This document shows positions 49,657-59,251 of a stretch of 64,000 nt of DNA, in pieces. The stretch is from Thalassotalea euphylliae (GTDB lineage Bacteria; Pseudomonadota; Gammaproteobacteria; Enterobacterales; Alteromonadaceae): NCBI RefSeq assembly GCF_003390375.1, contig NZ_QUOT01000002.1:59689-123688 (forward strand), given 5' to 3'. Position 1 is the first letter of the stretch. Each line of letters opens with the position of its first letter. Under the pieces are notes generated by a model. It was not told where the DNA came from. It searched no databases and saw only the letters and a list, made by a program, of their open reading frames with translations. Position numbers and translations under genes: made by a program.

Positions 49657-52311
49657 GTGCAAAACATTATTAATCGAATCCAAAATAATCAGTTCTGGAA
49701 GTTTCACGGTGGTGTTCACCCACCCGAGCAAAAGTTTCTGACGGCCGATAAGCCGATCAAACCGTTGCAATTGCCAGAGCTGTTAATTATTCCAGTGCAG
49801 CAACACATTGGTGTGCCTGGCGATATTCAAGTAAAAGAAGGCGATCACGTGCTTAAAGGTGAGCCACTCACCTCACCAAGTTCACCTATGGCAGTGCCTA
49901 TTCATGCGCCAACCAGTGGTACCATCGAAAAAATTGCCTTACATGTCATCGCCCACCCTTCAGGACTGAGCGAGCTTTGTATTTTCTTAAAGCCAGATAA
50001 CCTTGATAGCTGGCGAGAGCGTCATGTTTGTGAAGATTTCACCTCATTATCACGCACTGATATTATCCAGAAAATAGCTAATGCAGGCATTAGCGGCATG
50101 GGCGGCGCTGGCTTCCCAACGCATATTAAAGTAGATAGCAAACCTAATATTGACTTTTTAATTGTCAATGCGGCCGAGTGCGAGCCTTACATTACGGCTG
50201 ACGATTTATTAATGCGTGAACAAACGGCAACCATCGTCGATGGTATTAATATTTTAAAGCACTTGTTAATCCCGCGTATGGTGCTTATCGGCATTGAAGA
50301 CAACAAACCGCAAGCAATTGAAGCACTGCGCAATGCAACAGCAGAGCTTGAAAACGTTAAAGTATGTGTATTGCCAACCATCTACCCTACCGGCGGTGAG
50401 AAGCAATTAATCAAAGCGCTGACAGGCCAAGAAGTCGCCAGTGGTAGTTTACCTATTCACCAAGGCATTGTGATGCAAAACGTTGCTAGTTGTTTTGCCA
50501 TTGCCGAAGCTGTGATTCACGACACACCGTTAATCAAACGCGTTGTTACGGTTTCAGGCCAAGGGCTTGAGAAGCCACAAAACGTATGGGCTGCCATTGG
50601 CACGCCAGTAAAAGACTTAATTACCCAATGCCTTCCGGCAAAAGTAAACGGCTCACAACAAGCCGTTATTATGGGCGGGCCAATGATGGGCTTCACGCTA
50701 CCAACAGATATGGTACCTGTGGTGAAAACATCTAATTGTGTGTTAGTGCCCGCCAGCCATGAACTTAACTTAAACAACAAAGAAGTTGAATGTATTCGCT
50801 GTGGCCAATGTGCGGAAGTTTGCCCAAGTAAACTGCTACCACAAGAGTTGCAATGGTCGGCAAAAGCCAAAGATCACAGCAAGCTTAAAGCGCTCAACCT
50901 ATTTGATTGTATTGATTGTGGCGCATGTGCTTATGTTTGCCCAAGCCATATTCCGTTGGTGCATTACTACCGAATTGCAAAAGCAGAAATTCGCCAACAA
51001 GAGCTGCAAGACTTAAAAGCTGAAAAAGCAAAATCTCGTTTCGAAGCGCGTAAAGCCCGATTAGAACGCGAGAAAAAAGCACGGGAAGAAAAACAGCGCA
51101 AAGCGTCGGAAGCAAGAAGAGCGGCGATGAACGCTGACTCTGGTGAAGGTGCGTCAGCAAAATCTGCTGTGGCCGCAGCACTTGCCCGCGTGAAAGCGAA
51201 AAAAGCCCAGTCAGAAGGTACAACCGAGGCTGCGACAGAGGCAACAGCTACGCAAACCGCGAGCCCAGAGAAATCAAGAGCCGCCGCAGCGATTGCCAGA
51301 GCAAAAGCGAAAAAAGCAGCACAAGCCCAACAAGCTTCTGAGCAAACTTCTAAAAAAGCTGGTGTCGCAGCAGATACTAACCAGAGTAATGAAACATCGG
51401 CTGCTGCAAAAGATGATCGTGTTGCTGCGGCAATCGCTCGCACTAAAGCTAAGAAACTTGCTAAAGCTGCTGAAAGTGGGGACTCACCTGCTAACCAGAA
51501 AAGCACTGCTGAAAAACCACAACAAGCCGAAAGTAAAAAGGATACTGACACTAACCCGTCAATATCGACTGAAGCTTCGCATGAGCCAGAGAATAAGCAA
51601 GCCAAAGAGGCTTCAAAGAATGCACGTGTCGCCGCAGCTATTGCCAAAGCAAAAGCGAAAAAGGCAAAAACCGCACAAGAAAATGCAAGCGAAGATGCTA
51701 AAGCAAACGCAGAGCCGCCAGCTGCTTCAGACAGTGCTGATAGCTCTGGCAATTCTGATAGCGCCGATAACAAAAAAGCTAAAATTGCTGCCGCTATTGC
51801 TAAAGCCAAGGCGAAAAAACAAGCGCAAGCAACAAAAGCTGAACCGGATTCGCCAGACCAGTCACACAGTGACTCAAAGCGCGAACCAGCAGCCAAACAC
51901 GCTGACGCTAGTGAAGAAAACCCTGATATTCAGGCGCAATCTCAAGATTCAGCGCCGCAAGGTGCTTCTGATGATGCAGCCGATGCTAAAAAGCGCAGAA
52001 TCGCTAATGCTGTTGCCAAAGCCAAAGCGAAAAAGCTAGCTCAGCAAAAAACTGAGGCTAAATCAGAGGGCGAGGCAAAGAGTGAAGCTTCATTAGAAAG
52101 CGAAAGTACTGACAGCGAAAACACGGATAGCAAAAGCATCAAAGAAAACTCAACCAGCACAACTGAAACAGAAGAAGCCGTTATTCAGCCCGAACAACAA
52201 GAGGCGCCGGTAGAGTCAACCAGCAGTGCTGCTGACGAGAAAAAAGCACGTATCGCCGCGGCCGTTGCCAAAGCCAAAGCAAAGAAGCAACAAAGAGAAG
52301 AGTCAAAATAA
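49657..52311 (+). CDS. rsxC: Rsx/Rnf complex subunit C with long Ala/Lys repeat tail
   Basis: 884 aa. Core (about residues 1-450): the NADH and FMN-type domain (GMGGAGFPTHIK, NAAECEPYITADD) and two [4Fe-4S] sites CIRCGQCAEVCPSK and CIDCGACAYVCPSH. The C-terminal half is a low-complexity tail with seven copies of a ~15 residue unit of the form RIAAAIAKAKAKK, separated by acidic spacers of 30-60 residues. Similar tails exist in other gammaproteobacterial RsxC proteins but vary in copy number. Start GTG 49657 with AGG upstream. Plus-1 and minus-strand open frames within the tail are shadows. Confidence 0.96.
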   Translation: MQNIINRIQNNQFWKFHGGVHPPEQKFLTADKPIKPLQLPELLIIPVQQHIGVPGDIQVKEGDHVLKGEPLTSPSSPMAVPIHAPTSGTIEKIALHVIAHPSGLSELCIFLKPDNLDSWRERHVCEDFTSLSRTDIIQKIANAGISGMGGAGFPTHIKVDSKPNIDFLIVNAAECEPYITADDLLMREQTATIVDGINILKHLLIPRMVLIGIEDNKPQAIEALRNATAELENVKVCVLPTIYPTGGEKQLIKALTGQEVASGSLPIHQGIVMQNVASCFAIAEAVIHDTPLIKRVVTVSGQGLEKPQNVWAAIGTPVKDLITQCLPAKVNGSQQAVIMGGPMMGFTLPTDMVPVVKTSNCVLVPASHELNLNNKEVECIRCGQCAEVCPSKLLPQELQWSAKAKDHSKLKALNLFDCIDCGACAYVCPSHIPLVHYYRIAKAEIRQQELQDLKAEKAKSRFEARKARLEREKKAREEKQRKASEARRAAMNADSGEGASAKSAVAAALARVKAKKAQSEGTTEAATEATATQTASPEKSRAAAAIARAKAKKAAQAQQASEQTSKKAGVAADTNQSNETSAAAKDDRVAAAIARTKAKKLAKAAESGDSPANQKSTAEKPQQAESKKDTDTNPSISTEASHEPENKQAKEASKNARVAAAIAKAKAKKAKTAQENASEDAKANAEPPAASDSADSSGNSDSADNKKAKIAAAIAKAKAKKQAQATKAEPDSPDQSHSDSKREPAAKHADASEENPDIQAQSQDSAPQGASDDAADAKKRRIANAVAKAKAKKLAQQKTEAKSEGEAKSEASLESESTDSENTDSKSIKENSTSTTETEEAVIQPEQQEAPVESTSSAADEKKARIAAAVAKAKAKKQQREESK

Positions 52312-52314
52312 GCC

Positions 52315-53379
52315 ATGGCATTTTGGATAGCAAGCTCACCCCATAATCATATACAAAAACAAACTTCGGCGTTAATGCGCCTAGTGATTTTGGCAACCAT
52401 TCCCGGTATTGCCGCTCAATGGTATTTTTTTGGTTGGGGTAATTTAATTCATATCGCCTTAGCCATTGTTACCGCGTTAGTGTGCGAATTTTTAGTCTTG
52501 TCGTTACGAGACAAACCCATCAAAACGGAACTGCTAGATGGCAGTGCCATTTTAACCGCGGTACTGCTGGGCATTTGTTTACCTGCCGTCGCCCCATGGT
52601 GGATTTCGGTATTGGGCGCCGCCTTTGCCATTCTTGTGGTAAAGCAGCTTTACGGTGGCTTAGGGCACAACCCGTTCAACCCCGCGATGGCTGCTTATGT
52701 AATGCTGCTCATTTCATTTCCAGTGCAAATGACCACATGGCTGCCACCAGCTCCGCTGATGGCAATTGAATATGGTTTTACTGACACCTTATGGATGATC
52801 TTCACTGAAAGTACCAGCCTAGGTTATTCAGCAGAACAGCTGCGCACGCATATAGACGGTTACACCATGGCAACACCGTTGGACACGTTAAAAACGACGA
52901 TTGCAACCGGCTTCACATTAGCAGAAGCTGCTAAGTCTCCGGTATTTGGTGAACACTTTGCCTTAGGTTGGGAGTGGGTAAACATTGGTTTCCTTGCTGG
53001 CGGTTTATTACTACTAGCAAAAAAAGCAATCCCTTTGTCTACTCCGTTAAGCTTTCTAGCAAGCTTATTTGTTTGTAGCCTGATTGCTCATTTAATTAGT
53101 CCAGATCTTAACCCATCAACCATGTTTTACTGGTTGTCTGGCGCTACTATGCTCGGCGCATTTTTCATTATTACTGACCCAGTTTCAGGCGCAACAAGTG
53201 TTAAAGGCCGTATAGTGTTTGGCGCTCTGGCAGGTTTATTGGTGTTCTTGATCCGTAAGTTTGGTGGCTACCCAGACGCTGTCGCGTTTGCAGTATTGCT
53301 TTGTAATATGGCGGCACCGTTAATTGATGTATACACTCGCCCACGTACCTTTGGTCATCAGTTGGGAGGCAAGCAATGA
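52315..53379 (+). CDS. rsxD: Rsx/Rnf complex membrane subunit D
   Basis: 354 aa, about ten membrane helices, binding covalent FMN at a Thr in the SGATSVKGR region (DPVSGATSVKG, about residue 287). Starts FWIASSPHNHIQKQTSALMRLV, with LLDGSAILTAVLLGICLP. Its stop overlaps the rsxG ATG (ATGA). Confidence 0.96.
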   Translation: MAFWIASSPHNHIQKQTSALMRLVILATIPGIAAQWYFFGWGNLIHIALAIVTALVCEFLVLSLRDKPIKTELLDGSAILTAVLLGICLPAVAPWWISVLGAAFAILVVKQLYGGLGHNPFNPAMAAYVMLLISFPVQMTTWLPPAPLMAIEYGFTDTLWMIFTESTSLGYSAEQLRTHIDGYTMATPLDTLKTTIATGFTLAEAAKSPVFGEHFALGWEWVNIGFLAGGLLLLAKKAIPLSTPLSFLASLFVCSLIAHLISPDLNPSTMFYWLSGATMLGAFFIITDPVSGATSVKGRIVFGALAGLLVFLIRKFGGYPDAVAFAVLLCNMAAPLIDVYTRPRTFGHQLGGKQ

Positions 53380-54008
53380 AAATAGCCATTACCAAGAATG
53401 CCAAAATTCTCGCATTATTCGCCGTTGCTTGTACGGCGGTGGTTTCACTGACCTTTGAATTGACTAAAAACCGCATAAAACAACAAGAACAAAAACAATT
53501 GCTCAGTACCTTGCATGCCGTTGTGCCTGACGACATCCACGACAATGATATGTCGCAGCGCTGCGTTCGTATTAATGACCCATTACTTGGCAGCTCAGAT
53601 GATCAACTTGCCTATCTCGCCACGCATAACGATCAGCCGATTGCTGCTGCCATAACTAGCGTTGCGCCTGATGGTTACAGTGGAAAAATTTTCCTGATGG
53701 TTGCAATGCATGTTGATGGCAAGCTTGGTGCTGTGCGCGTGCTTAAACATCAAGAAACCCCAGGTTTAGGCGATAAAGTAGAAGAGCGTAAAAGTGATTG
53801 GATATTTAGCTTCAACAACCGCAGTAAAGAAGAGCTAGAAAGTAGCCGCTGGGCGGTTGAAAAAGACGGTGGCATGATTGACCAATTTACTGGTGCGACT
53901 ATTACACCTCGCGCTGTTGTTAAAGCAGTGAAAAAAACCGCGAATTACTTTGAACAACACAAAGACACCCTATTTCAGCAAGCCAATGCCTGTGAGGTTG
54001 AGCAGTGA
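53376..54008 (+). CDS. rsxG: Rsx/Rnf complex FMN-binding subunit G
   Basis: 210 aa, one N-terminal membrane helix and a periplasmic FMN-binding domain; FMN is bound through the Thr of TGATITP (about 169-175). [18 protein letters not shown] is characteristic. Overlaps rsxD by 4 bp and rsxE by 4 bp. Confidence 0.96.
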   Translation: MKIAITKNAKILALFAVACTAVVSLTFELTKNRIKQQEQKQLLSTLHAVVPDDIHDNDMSQRCVRINDPLLGSSDDQLAYLATHNDQPIAAAITSVAPDGYSGKIFLMVAMHVDGKLGAVRVLKHQETPGLGDKVEERKSDWIFSFNNRSKEELESSRWAVEKDGGMIDQFTGATITPRAVVKAVKKTANYFEQHKDTLFQQANACEVEQ

Positions 54009-54709
54009 AATTAACTGAAGAATATAAAGAACTTGCATGGCAAGGACTGTGGAAAAACAACCCTGGCCTTGTGCAACTACTTGGCTTATGTCCACTATTG
54101 GCGGTAACTTCAACAGTTACCAATGCATTGGGATTAGGGCTCGCAACTTTATTGGTGTTAATCGGCTCTAACGCAACCGTTTCAGCAATTCGCCACTGGG
54201 TACCAAAAGAAATTCGTATTCCTATTTTCGTGCTTATTATTGCCGCGTTCGTAACTTGCGTGCAGCTTTTAATGAACGCTTTTACTTATGGAATATACGA
54301 ATCGCTAGGTATTTTCTTACCGCTAATCGTAACCAACTGTGCGATCATTGGCCGTGCTGAAGCATACGCCTCGAAAAATCCAATCAAGCAAGCGAGCTTT
54401 GACGGCTTAATGATGGGGCTTGGCTTTGCTGCGGTACTTGTTGTGCTAGGCGCAATGCGAGAGCTGCTTGGTCAAGGCACGTTATTTGATGGTGCGCATT
54501 TACTCTTTGGTGAATGGGCAACCAGCTTGCGTATTGAAGTATTGCATCTCGATAGCCAGTTTCTACTGGCCATTCTTCCGCCTGGCGCTTTTATCGGCAT
54601 GGGCTTTTTAATCGCATTAAAGAACTATATCGATAGCCAAGCAGCAGCGCGCCAACCTGCGCCAGAGCAACAAGAAAACATTGAGCGTGTACGGGTTAAT
54701 TTTGACTAA
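54005..54709 (+). CDS. rsxE: Rsx/Rnf complex membrane subunit E
   Basis: 234 aa, six membrane helices, paralogous to RsxA ([49 protein letters not shown]). Starts with GTG 54005, overlapping the rsxG stop. Ends the operon; in E. coli nth follows directly, whereas here a Nth paralogue comes first. Confidence 0.97.
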   Translation: MKLTEEYKELAWQGLWKNNPGLVQLLGLCPLLAVTSTVTNALGLGLATLLVLIGSNATVSAIRHWVPKEIRIPIFVLIIAAFVTCVQLLMNAFTYGIYESLGIFLPLIVTNCAIIGRAEAYASKNPIKQASFDGLMMGLGFAAVLVVLGAMRELLGQGTLFDGAHLLFGEWATSLRIEVLHLDSQFLLAILPPGAFIGMGFLIALKNYIDSQAAARQPAPEQQENIERVRVNFD

Positions 54710-54913
54710 AAATCGACTATAGCCGCGACTAGAGCAGCTCTCAGTATGGAACTCACAGAAGCATAAAACGATGCATAAAACAATGCCATAAACCAAGGCA
54801 CAAACCAATGCATCAGTGCGCTTAGGTGAGTTCTTATCAAACCAAAACTAAAGCACAGCTGCTGCTCTTCCCTAATTACTAGAAAGATCAGAAAAGACTA
54901 GAGAATTGATATT

Positions 54914-55621
54914 ATGACTGACGCGCTTGAGCCTATTTCACAGAAAGAGGTAATTTCTAAAAAGGAAAAAGTACAAGCAATCATTGAGATTCTTGATGAA
55001 CTTTACCCCGAAGTGCCTATTCCGCTCGATCACACAGATCCCTACACCCTCTTAGTTGCTGTGCTGTTATCAGCGCAATGTACCGACGAGCGCGTTAATC
55101 AAATCACCCCTAAGCTCTTTGCTAAAGCTGACAATCCATACGATATGGTGAAAATGACTATTGATGAAATCAAAGCTATCATCAAACCGTGTGGCTTATC
55201 ACCAATGAAATCAAAAGGCATTTGGCACTTGTCACAAATGATTATCGAGCAACACCACGGTGAAGTACCACAAGATTTTAAGGCATTAGAAGCAATGCCA
55301 GGCGTTGGTCACAAAACTGCATCAGTGGTGATGGCACAGGCCTTCAATGTACCCGCCTTTCCGGTTGATACCCATATTCATCGTTTGATGTATCGTTGGG
55401 GCTTATCAAATGGCAAAAGCGTAGAGCAAACAGAGCGCGACGGTAAACGCCTATTCCCCAAAGAAAAATGGAACGACTTGCACTTACAGATTATTTACTA
55501 CGGCCGCGAGTATTGCCCAGCAAGAGGATTTAATTTAGATAAGTGTATTATCACTCGCCAATATGGCCGTAAAAGCTTTGTTAACGAAGTGCTAAAAGAG
55601 CAAGCGAAAAAGCACAAGTAA
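54914..55621 (+). CDS. Endonuclease III-like glycosylase without Fe-S cluster
   Basis: 235 aa helix-hairpin-helix glycosylase/lyase of the Nth superfamily. The hairpin and catalytic Lys134 are in MPGVGHKTASVV and the catalytic Asp152 in FPVDTHIHRL, so the base-excision chemistry could be intact. The C-terminal four-cysteine loop that holds the [4Fe-4S] cluster in Nth is absent: only Cys201 and Cys211 remain (YCPARGFNLDKCIITRQYG). It is only distantly related to the canonical Nth at 57.5 kb and to E. coli Nth. It sits 204 bp after rsxE, where nth usually lies. A near-identical protein copy (broken) is at 59.25 kb. Likely a DNA-repair enzyme with different substrate choice (inference). Confidence 0.85.
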   Translation: MTDALEPISQKEVISKKEKVQAIIEILDELYPEVPIPLDHTDPYTLLVAVLLSAQCTDERVNQITPKLFAKADNPYDMVKMTIDEIKAIIKPCGLSPMKSKGIWHLSQMIIEQHHGEVPQDFKALEAMPGVGHKTASVVMAQAFNVPAFPVDTHIHRLMYRWGLSNGKSVEQTERDGKRLFPKEKWNDLHLQIIYYGREYCPARGFNLDKCIITRQYGRKSFVNEVLKEQAKKHK

Positions 55622-55666
55622 GAAAATACAGGTAAAACTCTAGCTTACTCAACATTTAGGCACTAT

Positions 55667-56470
55667 CTACAGCAAAAGCAGCGTCATCTTGATGCTCAGT
55701 ACAATCAGTAACGCTGCAAAAATTTTCTTCAATACTCCAACAGGTAAATAGTGCGCCGCTTTTGCGCCCAGCGGCGCGAAGAAAAAGCTACTGATTGATA
55801 TAAAAATAACCGCAGGCAAGTACACAAACCCTATCGTGTAAGCCACTGTTAGGTCGTCTTTCAAACCGTTAATTATATAGCCCAAGGTGGCAGTAACTGA
55901 AATAGGTAAACCTATCGCAGCTGACGTGCCAATGGCTTTTTTTACATCAACACTGTGCTTTATCAAGTAAGGGACAGTTAACGAGCCTCCTCCGATTGAC
56001 ACCAACGCAGATACCGCTCCAATACCGTTAGCAGCATAAAACATATTAGTTTTGTCTAACGTTCGCGGTTTTTCTATATGAGTCTTACTTTTCATCATGC
56101 GAATCGCCGTCCAAAACATAAAGCATGAAAACAGTATTGCTAGGTAAAGCGAATTTACATGCGATGCGATATATGTTGCGGCAAAAGTGCCTAACACAAT
56201 GCCAAGTGACATGACTTTTACTATTTCCCAGACAACCGCTCCTTTTTGCTGGTGAGCACGTAGGCTAGAAAATGACGTAACGATTATACAAGCCATAGAA
56301 GTACCTAGCGCGATATGCATAAGATTGTCGCCTCCTACCCCTGACCATATCAAGAAATAAGAAAGTGCTGGCACTAATACCCCGCCACCTCCGACGCCAA
56401 GTAAGCCCGCCAAAAAACCAACGATACTTCCCAGCACTAATAACATTAAGATTGTAACCACGTCCAACAT
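55667..56470 (-). CDS. TSUP family permease (TauE/SafE type)
   Basis: 267 aa, eight hydrophobic segments, with GFLAGLLGVGGGGVLVPAL near the start and GAVSALVSIGGGSLTVPYL in the second half: the two-fold signature of TSUP anion transporters. It is divergent from an AraC/NimR-like regulator with 89 bp between them, recalling the E. coli nimR-nimT style of divergent regulator-exporter pair. Inserted between rsxE and nth. Substrate unknown. Confidence 0.85.
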   Translation of the reverse strand: MLDVVTILMLLVLGSIVGFLAGLLGVGGGGVLVPALSYFLIWSGVGGDNLMHIALGTSMACIIVTSFSSLRAHQQKGAVVWEIVKVMSLGIVLGTFAATYIASHVNSLYLAILFSCFMFWTAIRMMKSKTHIEKPRTLDKTNMFYAANGIGAVSALVSIGGGSLTVPYLIKHSVDVKKAIGTSAAIGLPISVTATLGYIINGLKDDLTVAYTIGFVYLPAVIFISISSFFFAPLGAKAAHYLPVGVLKKIFAALLIVLSIKMTLLLL

Positions 56471-56559
56471 GCTAACCCCGTCTATAGATTGAAGTTGTTC
56501 ATGCTAATGTGTAAATCAAATGGTAAGGTAACGACATTGAGAACACATATGTCGAATTT

Positions 56560-57336
56560 ATGCCAACCATTCCTCCCTCTATCGAGAGCGAACAAAGCTT
56601 AGACAGACCCGTTAAAGTCGTTAATCGAACGATCGCCAACTGCACAACCGTCAAAAGGCATAGCCATGACTGGGGACAATTTATCTACGCTAACAAGGGT
56701 GTTTTGTCTGTTGTCACAGATACTGACAGATATATCGTGCCGCCCGAGCAAGGTGTTTGGGTGCTCCCCAACATTAGCCATGAAGTCACAACGCTTACTG
56801 AAGTAGAGCTTACAAGCTTTTATATTCGCAATGATGCGAGCAATGCCCTTCCAAGCGAGTGTTGTGTATTTGAAATTAATCAATTTCTTAAAACACTCAT
56901 TTTAGAGGCAAAAAGCTGCTGCAATGACTATCAAAACAATGATGCGGATGATTTATTGCTGTCACTCATTCGATTAAAACTTGCTACCGCACCAAAAGTT
57001 CGCCTGCAGCTACCTTACCCGCAAGATAAGCGACTTCTTGCCATGCTCTCAATCATCCAAAACAACCCATCGAATAGGTATGATCTAAAACGATGGGGAG
57101 AAATTGTTGGCGCTTCAAGTAGAACACTGTCTCGACTTTTTAAAGCAGAAACTGGGCTTACCTACAACGCTTGGCGGCAGCGGCTAAATGTACAACTTGC
57201 CATTAGCAAGCTAAGTAATGGTGACGCAATCTCAACAATCGCGAGTGACCTTGGCTATGAATCCCCGTCTGCATTTGCTTATATGTTTAGAGAGAATACA
57301 GGGGTAACGCCAAGTTACTATTGGGATAAAGGTTAG
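56560..57336 (+). CDS. AraC-family regulator with cupin sensor (NimR-like)
   Basis: 258 aa: N-terminal cupin-like sensing domain (HSHDWGQFIYANKGVL, PPEQGVWVLPNISHEV) and C-terminal double helix-turn-helix (about 165-258; DLKRWGEIVGASSRTLSRLFKAETG and ISTIASDLGYESPSAFAYMFRENTGVTPSYYW). Divergent from the TSUP permease gene and probably its activator or repressor. The short cupin plus AraC domain layout matches NimR/YeaM proteins. Confidence 0.85.
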   Translation: MPTIPPSIESEQSLDRPVKVVNRTIANCTTVKRHSHDWGQFIYANKGVLSVVTDTDRYIVPPEQGVWVLPNISHEVTTLTEVELTSFYIRNDASNALPSECCVFEINQFLKTLILEAKSCCNDYQNNDADDLLLSLIRLKLATAPKVRLQLPYPQDKRLLAMLSIIQNNPSNRYDLKRWGEIVGASSRTLSRLFKAETGLTYNAWRQRLNVQLAISKLSNGDAISTIASDLGYESPSAFAYMFRENTGVTPSYYWDKG

Positions 57337-57491
57337 TTGCTAGTAATAGCCATTTAAGGCGATATTTAGCGACTAGGCAGTAGATTAACCTACTAAAATG
57401 TTACGATTCTGTATTCGAATAAACATAAACTAGCAAGGCACACTAGTGACTTTACTCATAAATACGGTCAAAACAAGAAAAGATAAGAAAA

Positions 57492-58151
57492 ATGAACAAA
57501 GAAAAACGCTTGGAAATTCTGACTCGATTAAGAGATGACAATCCGCACCCTACTACAGAGCTTAACTTCTCAACACCTTTTGAGCTGCTAATCGCGGTAT
57601 TGCTATCAGCGCAGGCTACCGATGTAGGTGTTAATAAGGCCACTGAAAAGCTTTATGCAGTGGCAAACACGCCACAAGCCATTTTAGACTTAGGTATAGA
57701 AAAACTTAAGGACTACATCAAAACTATAGGCTTGTTTAATACCAAAGCCGAAAACACCATGAAAACCTGCCAAATGTTAGTGGACTTACATAGCGGCGAA
57801 GTACCTGAAAACCGTGAAGCGTTGGAAGCCTTGCCGGGTGTCGGTCGTAAAACCGCAAACGTAGTGCTGAACACAGCTTTTGGCTGGCTAAAAGATAACG
57901 AAGGTAGATACTTTTTAGCGGTTGATACTCATATTCAACGCCTTGCTAACCGCACTGGTTACGCAAAAGGCAAGACCGTTGAACAAACAGAGCAAGCCAT
58001 AATTAAAAATACACCTCGTAAAACAGAATTTATGTACGACCTGCACCACTGGTTCATTTTACATGGGCGCTATATCTGCACAGCCAAAAAACCAAAGTGT
58101 GGCGCATGTATTATTGAAGACCTCTGTGAATTCAAGGATAAAGCTGCTTAA
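57492..58151 (+). CDS. nth: Endonuclease III (canonical)
   Basis: 219 aa. DNA glycosylase/AP lyase removing oxidised pyrimidines. MNKEKRLEILTRLRDDNPHP is nearly identical to E. coli Nth. Catalytic Lys120 (GVGRKTANVV) and Asp145 (FLAVDTHI) are present, and the Fe-S motif Cys196-x6-Cys203-x2-Cys206-x5-Cys212 is intact. It has an insert of about 8 residues (LKDNEGRYF) just before the catalytic Asp loop, so it is slightly longer than the 211 aa E. coli protein. In E. coli it directly follows rsxE; here three genes intervene. Confidence 0.96.
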   Translation: MNKEKRLEILTRLRDDNPHPTTELNFSTPFELLIAVLLSAQATDVGVNKATEKLYAVANTPQAILDLGIEKLKDYIKTIGLFNTKAENTMKTCQMLVDLHSGEVPENREALEALPGVGRKTANVVLNTAFGWLKDNEGRYFLAVDTHIQRLANRTGYAKGKTVEQTEQAIIKNTPRKTEFMYDLHHWFILHGRYICTAKKPKCGACIIEDLCEFKDKAA

Positions 58152-58217
58152 AAAGCGTATATTTCTTTCCTCACATTTAAGATTAAAGCTCCTAGCTGAC
58201 CTAAAACTGACTTTAAA

Positions 58218-59243
58218 ATGACTAATTCACACTTATCACAACAACATTTTGTAAAGTTAATTGCCAAACTACTTGACTCTTTAAATTACGAAAAAATTAA
58301 GGTTAATTATATATTTGAATATTTCATCGATCATGAATGCGAAATAGATATTATTTTTAAGGAAAGTGAGAATTGGTCAGTTGTTGAAGTAAAATCATAT
58401 AGACCTCAAAACCCTCCGAGTGTAAGTCAACTAAAATTAGCAGTTGATACAATTATCGAAAAAAAAGGGCATTTTAAAGCCCAGAATGCCCTATTGATAT
58501 TATCCTGTGAGCTAAACGACACCCTCAAAACATATGCAAAAGAAATAGCCCCAGCTTTAGAAATTTGGGATGTGAAAGACGTATTAAGAAAAGCCCTTCC
58601 TTTCCACGATCTATTTCAGGAAATTTTGCTCCACTTGGAAATTGATTCATCTATTCTCGTACCAGAATACAAGGAGTGTACTGAGAATAGTAAGACTAAT
58701 AGCAAATGTGAGTCAGGCCAATATATTATTGAGGCATTGCTAGGTATAGAAACAGGACAAAAGATGTCTGGTGCATATGAAAATGTTTGTATTCAAGCAC
58801 TAAAACATATTTTTAATAATGACCTTGCAGGTTGGCATGAACAAAGTGAAACTATAGATGGATTAACAAGAAGAGATTTAGTTTGTAGGGTTTTGCCAAA
58901 TTCTGAGGTTTGGACGCTTATTCTGAATGATTTGCAAAGTAGATACGTTGTTTTTGAATTCAAAAATTATTCAAATCCTATAACTCAAAAAGAAGTCATT
59001 ACTACAGAAAAATACTTATATACGACGGCATTACGAAGGGTAGCCTTTATCATCACACAGAATGGACACAGTGAATCGGCTTTTAAAGTAATGGAAGGAG
59101 CCATGAGAGAACATGGAAAGCTAATGTTGCCACTAACTACTCAAGACTTAATAGACCTTATTCATATGAAAGATGATGGTTCAGATCCAAATTCTTATAT
59201 TTTTGACGTTGTAGACAAGTTTCTAATAAGACTTGGCCGATAA
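58218..59243 (+). CDS. Predicted protein with two PD-(D/E)XK nuclease-like domains
   Basis: 341 aa, AT-rich relative to its neighbours. The N-terminal domain (about 1-125) has a core Asp44 in CEIDIIF, then Glu57-Val-Lys59 in VVEVKSYR. The C-terminal domain (about 185-341) has YENVCIQALKHIF, Asp220 in TRRDLVCRV and Glu247-Phe-Lys249 in VFEFKNYSNPITQKEV. Both fit D-x12-26-ExK of the restriction-endonuclease fold, the second resembling Mrr-like cores. I do not recognise the family. It lies 66 bp after nth and 8 bp before the second Nth-like copy, same direction, suggesting a nuclease-glycosylase pair. Role: defence or repair nuclease (inference). Confidence 0.65.
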   Translation: MTNSHLSQQHFVKLIAKLLDSLNYEKIKVNYIFEYFIDHECEIDIIFKESENWSVVEVKSYRPQNPPSVSQLKLAVDTIIEKKGHFKAQNALLILSCELNDTLKTYAKEIAPALEIWDVKDVLRKALPFHDLFQEILLHLEIDSSILVPEYKECTENSKTNSKCESGQYIIEALLGIETGQKMSGAYENVCIQALKHIFNNDLAGWHEQSETIDGLTRRDLVCRVLPNSEVWTLILNDLQSRYVVFEFKNYSNPITQKEVITTEKYLYTTALRRVAFIITQNGHSESAFKVMEGAMREHGKLMLPLTTQDLIDLIHMKDDGSDPNSYIFDVVDKFLIRLGR

Positions 59244-59251
59244 ATATTGAG

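Noticed and set aside
50967..52039. Long minus-strand and shifted plus-strand frames in the rsxC tail
   Set aside because: Shadow frames created by the repetitive Ala/Lys codons of rsxC.
54720..54830. Repeats of the ATGCATAAAAC type after rsxE, considered as a CRISPR or direct-repeat array
   Set aside because: Units are too short and irregular, with no spacers of constant length.
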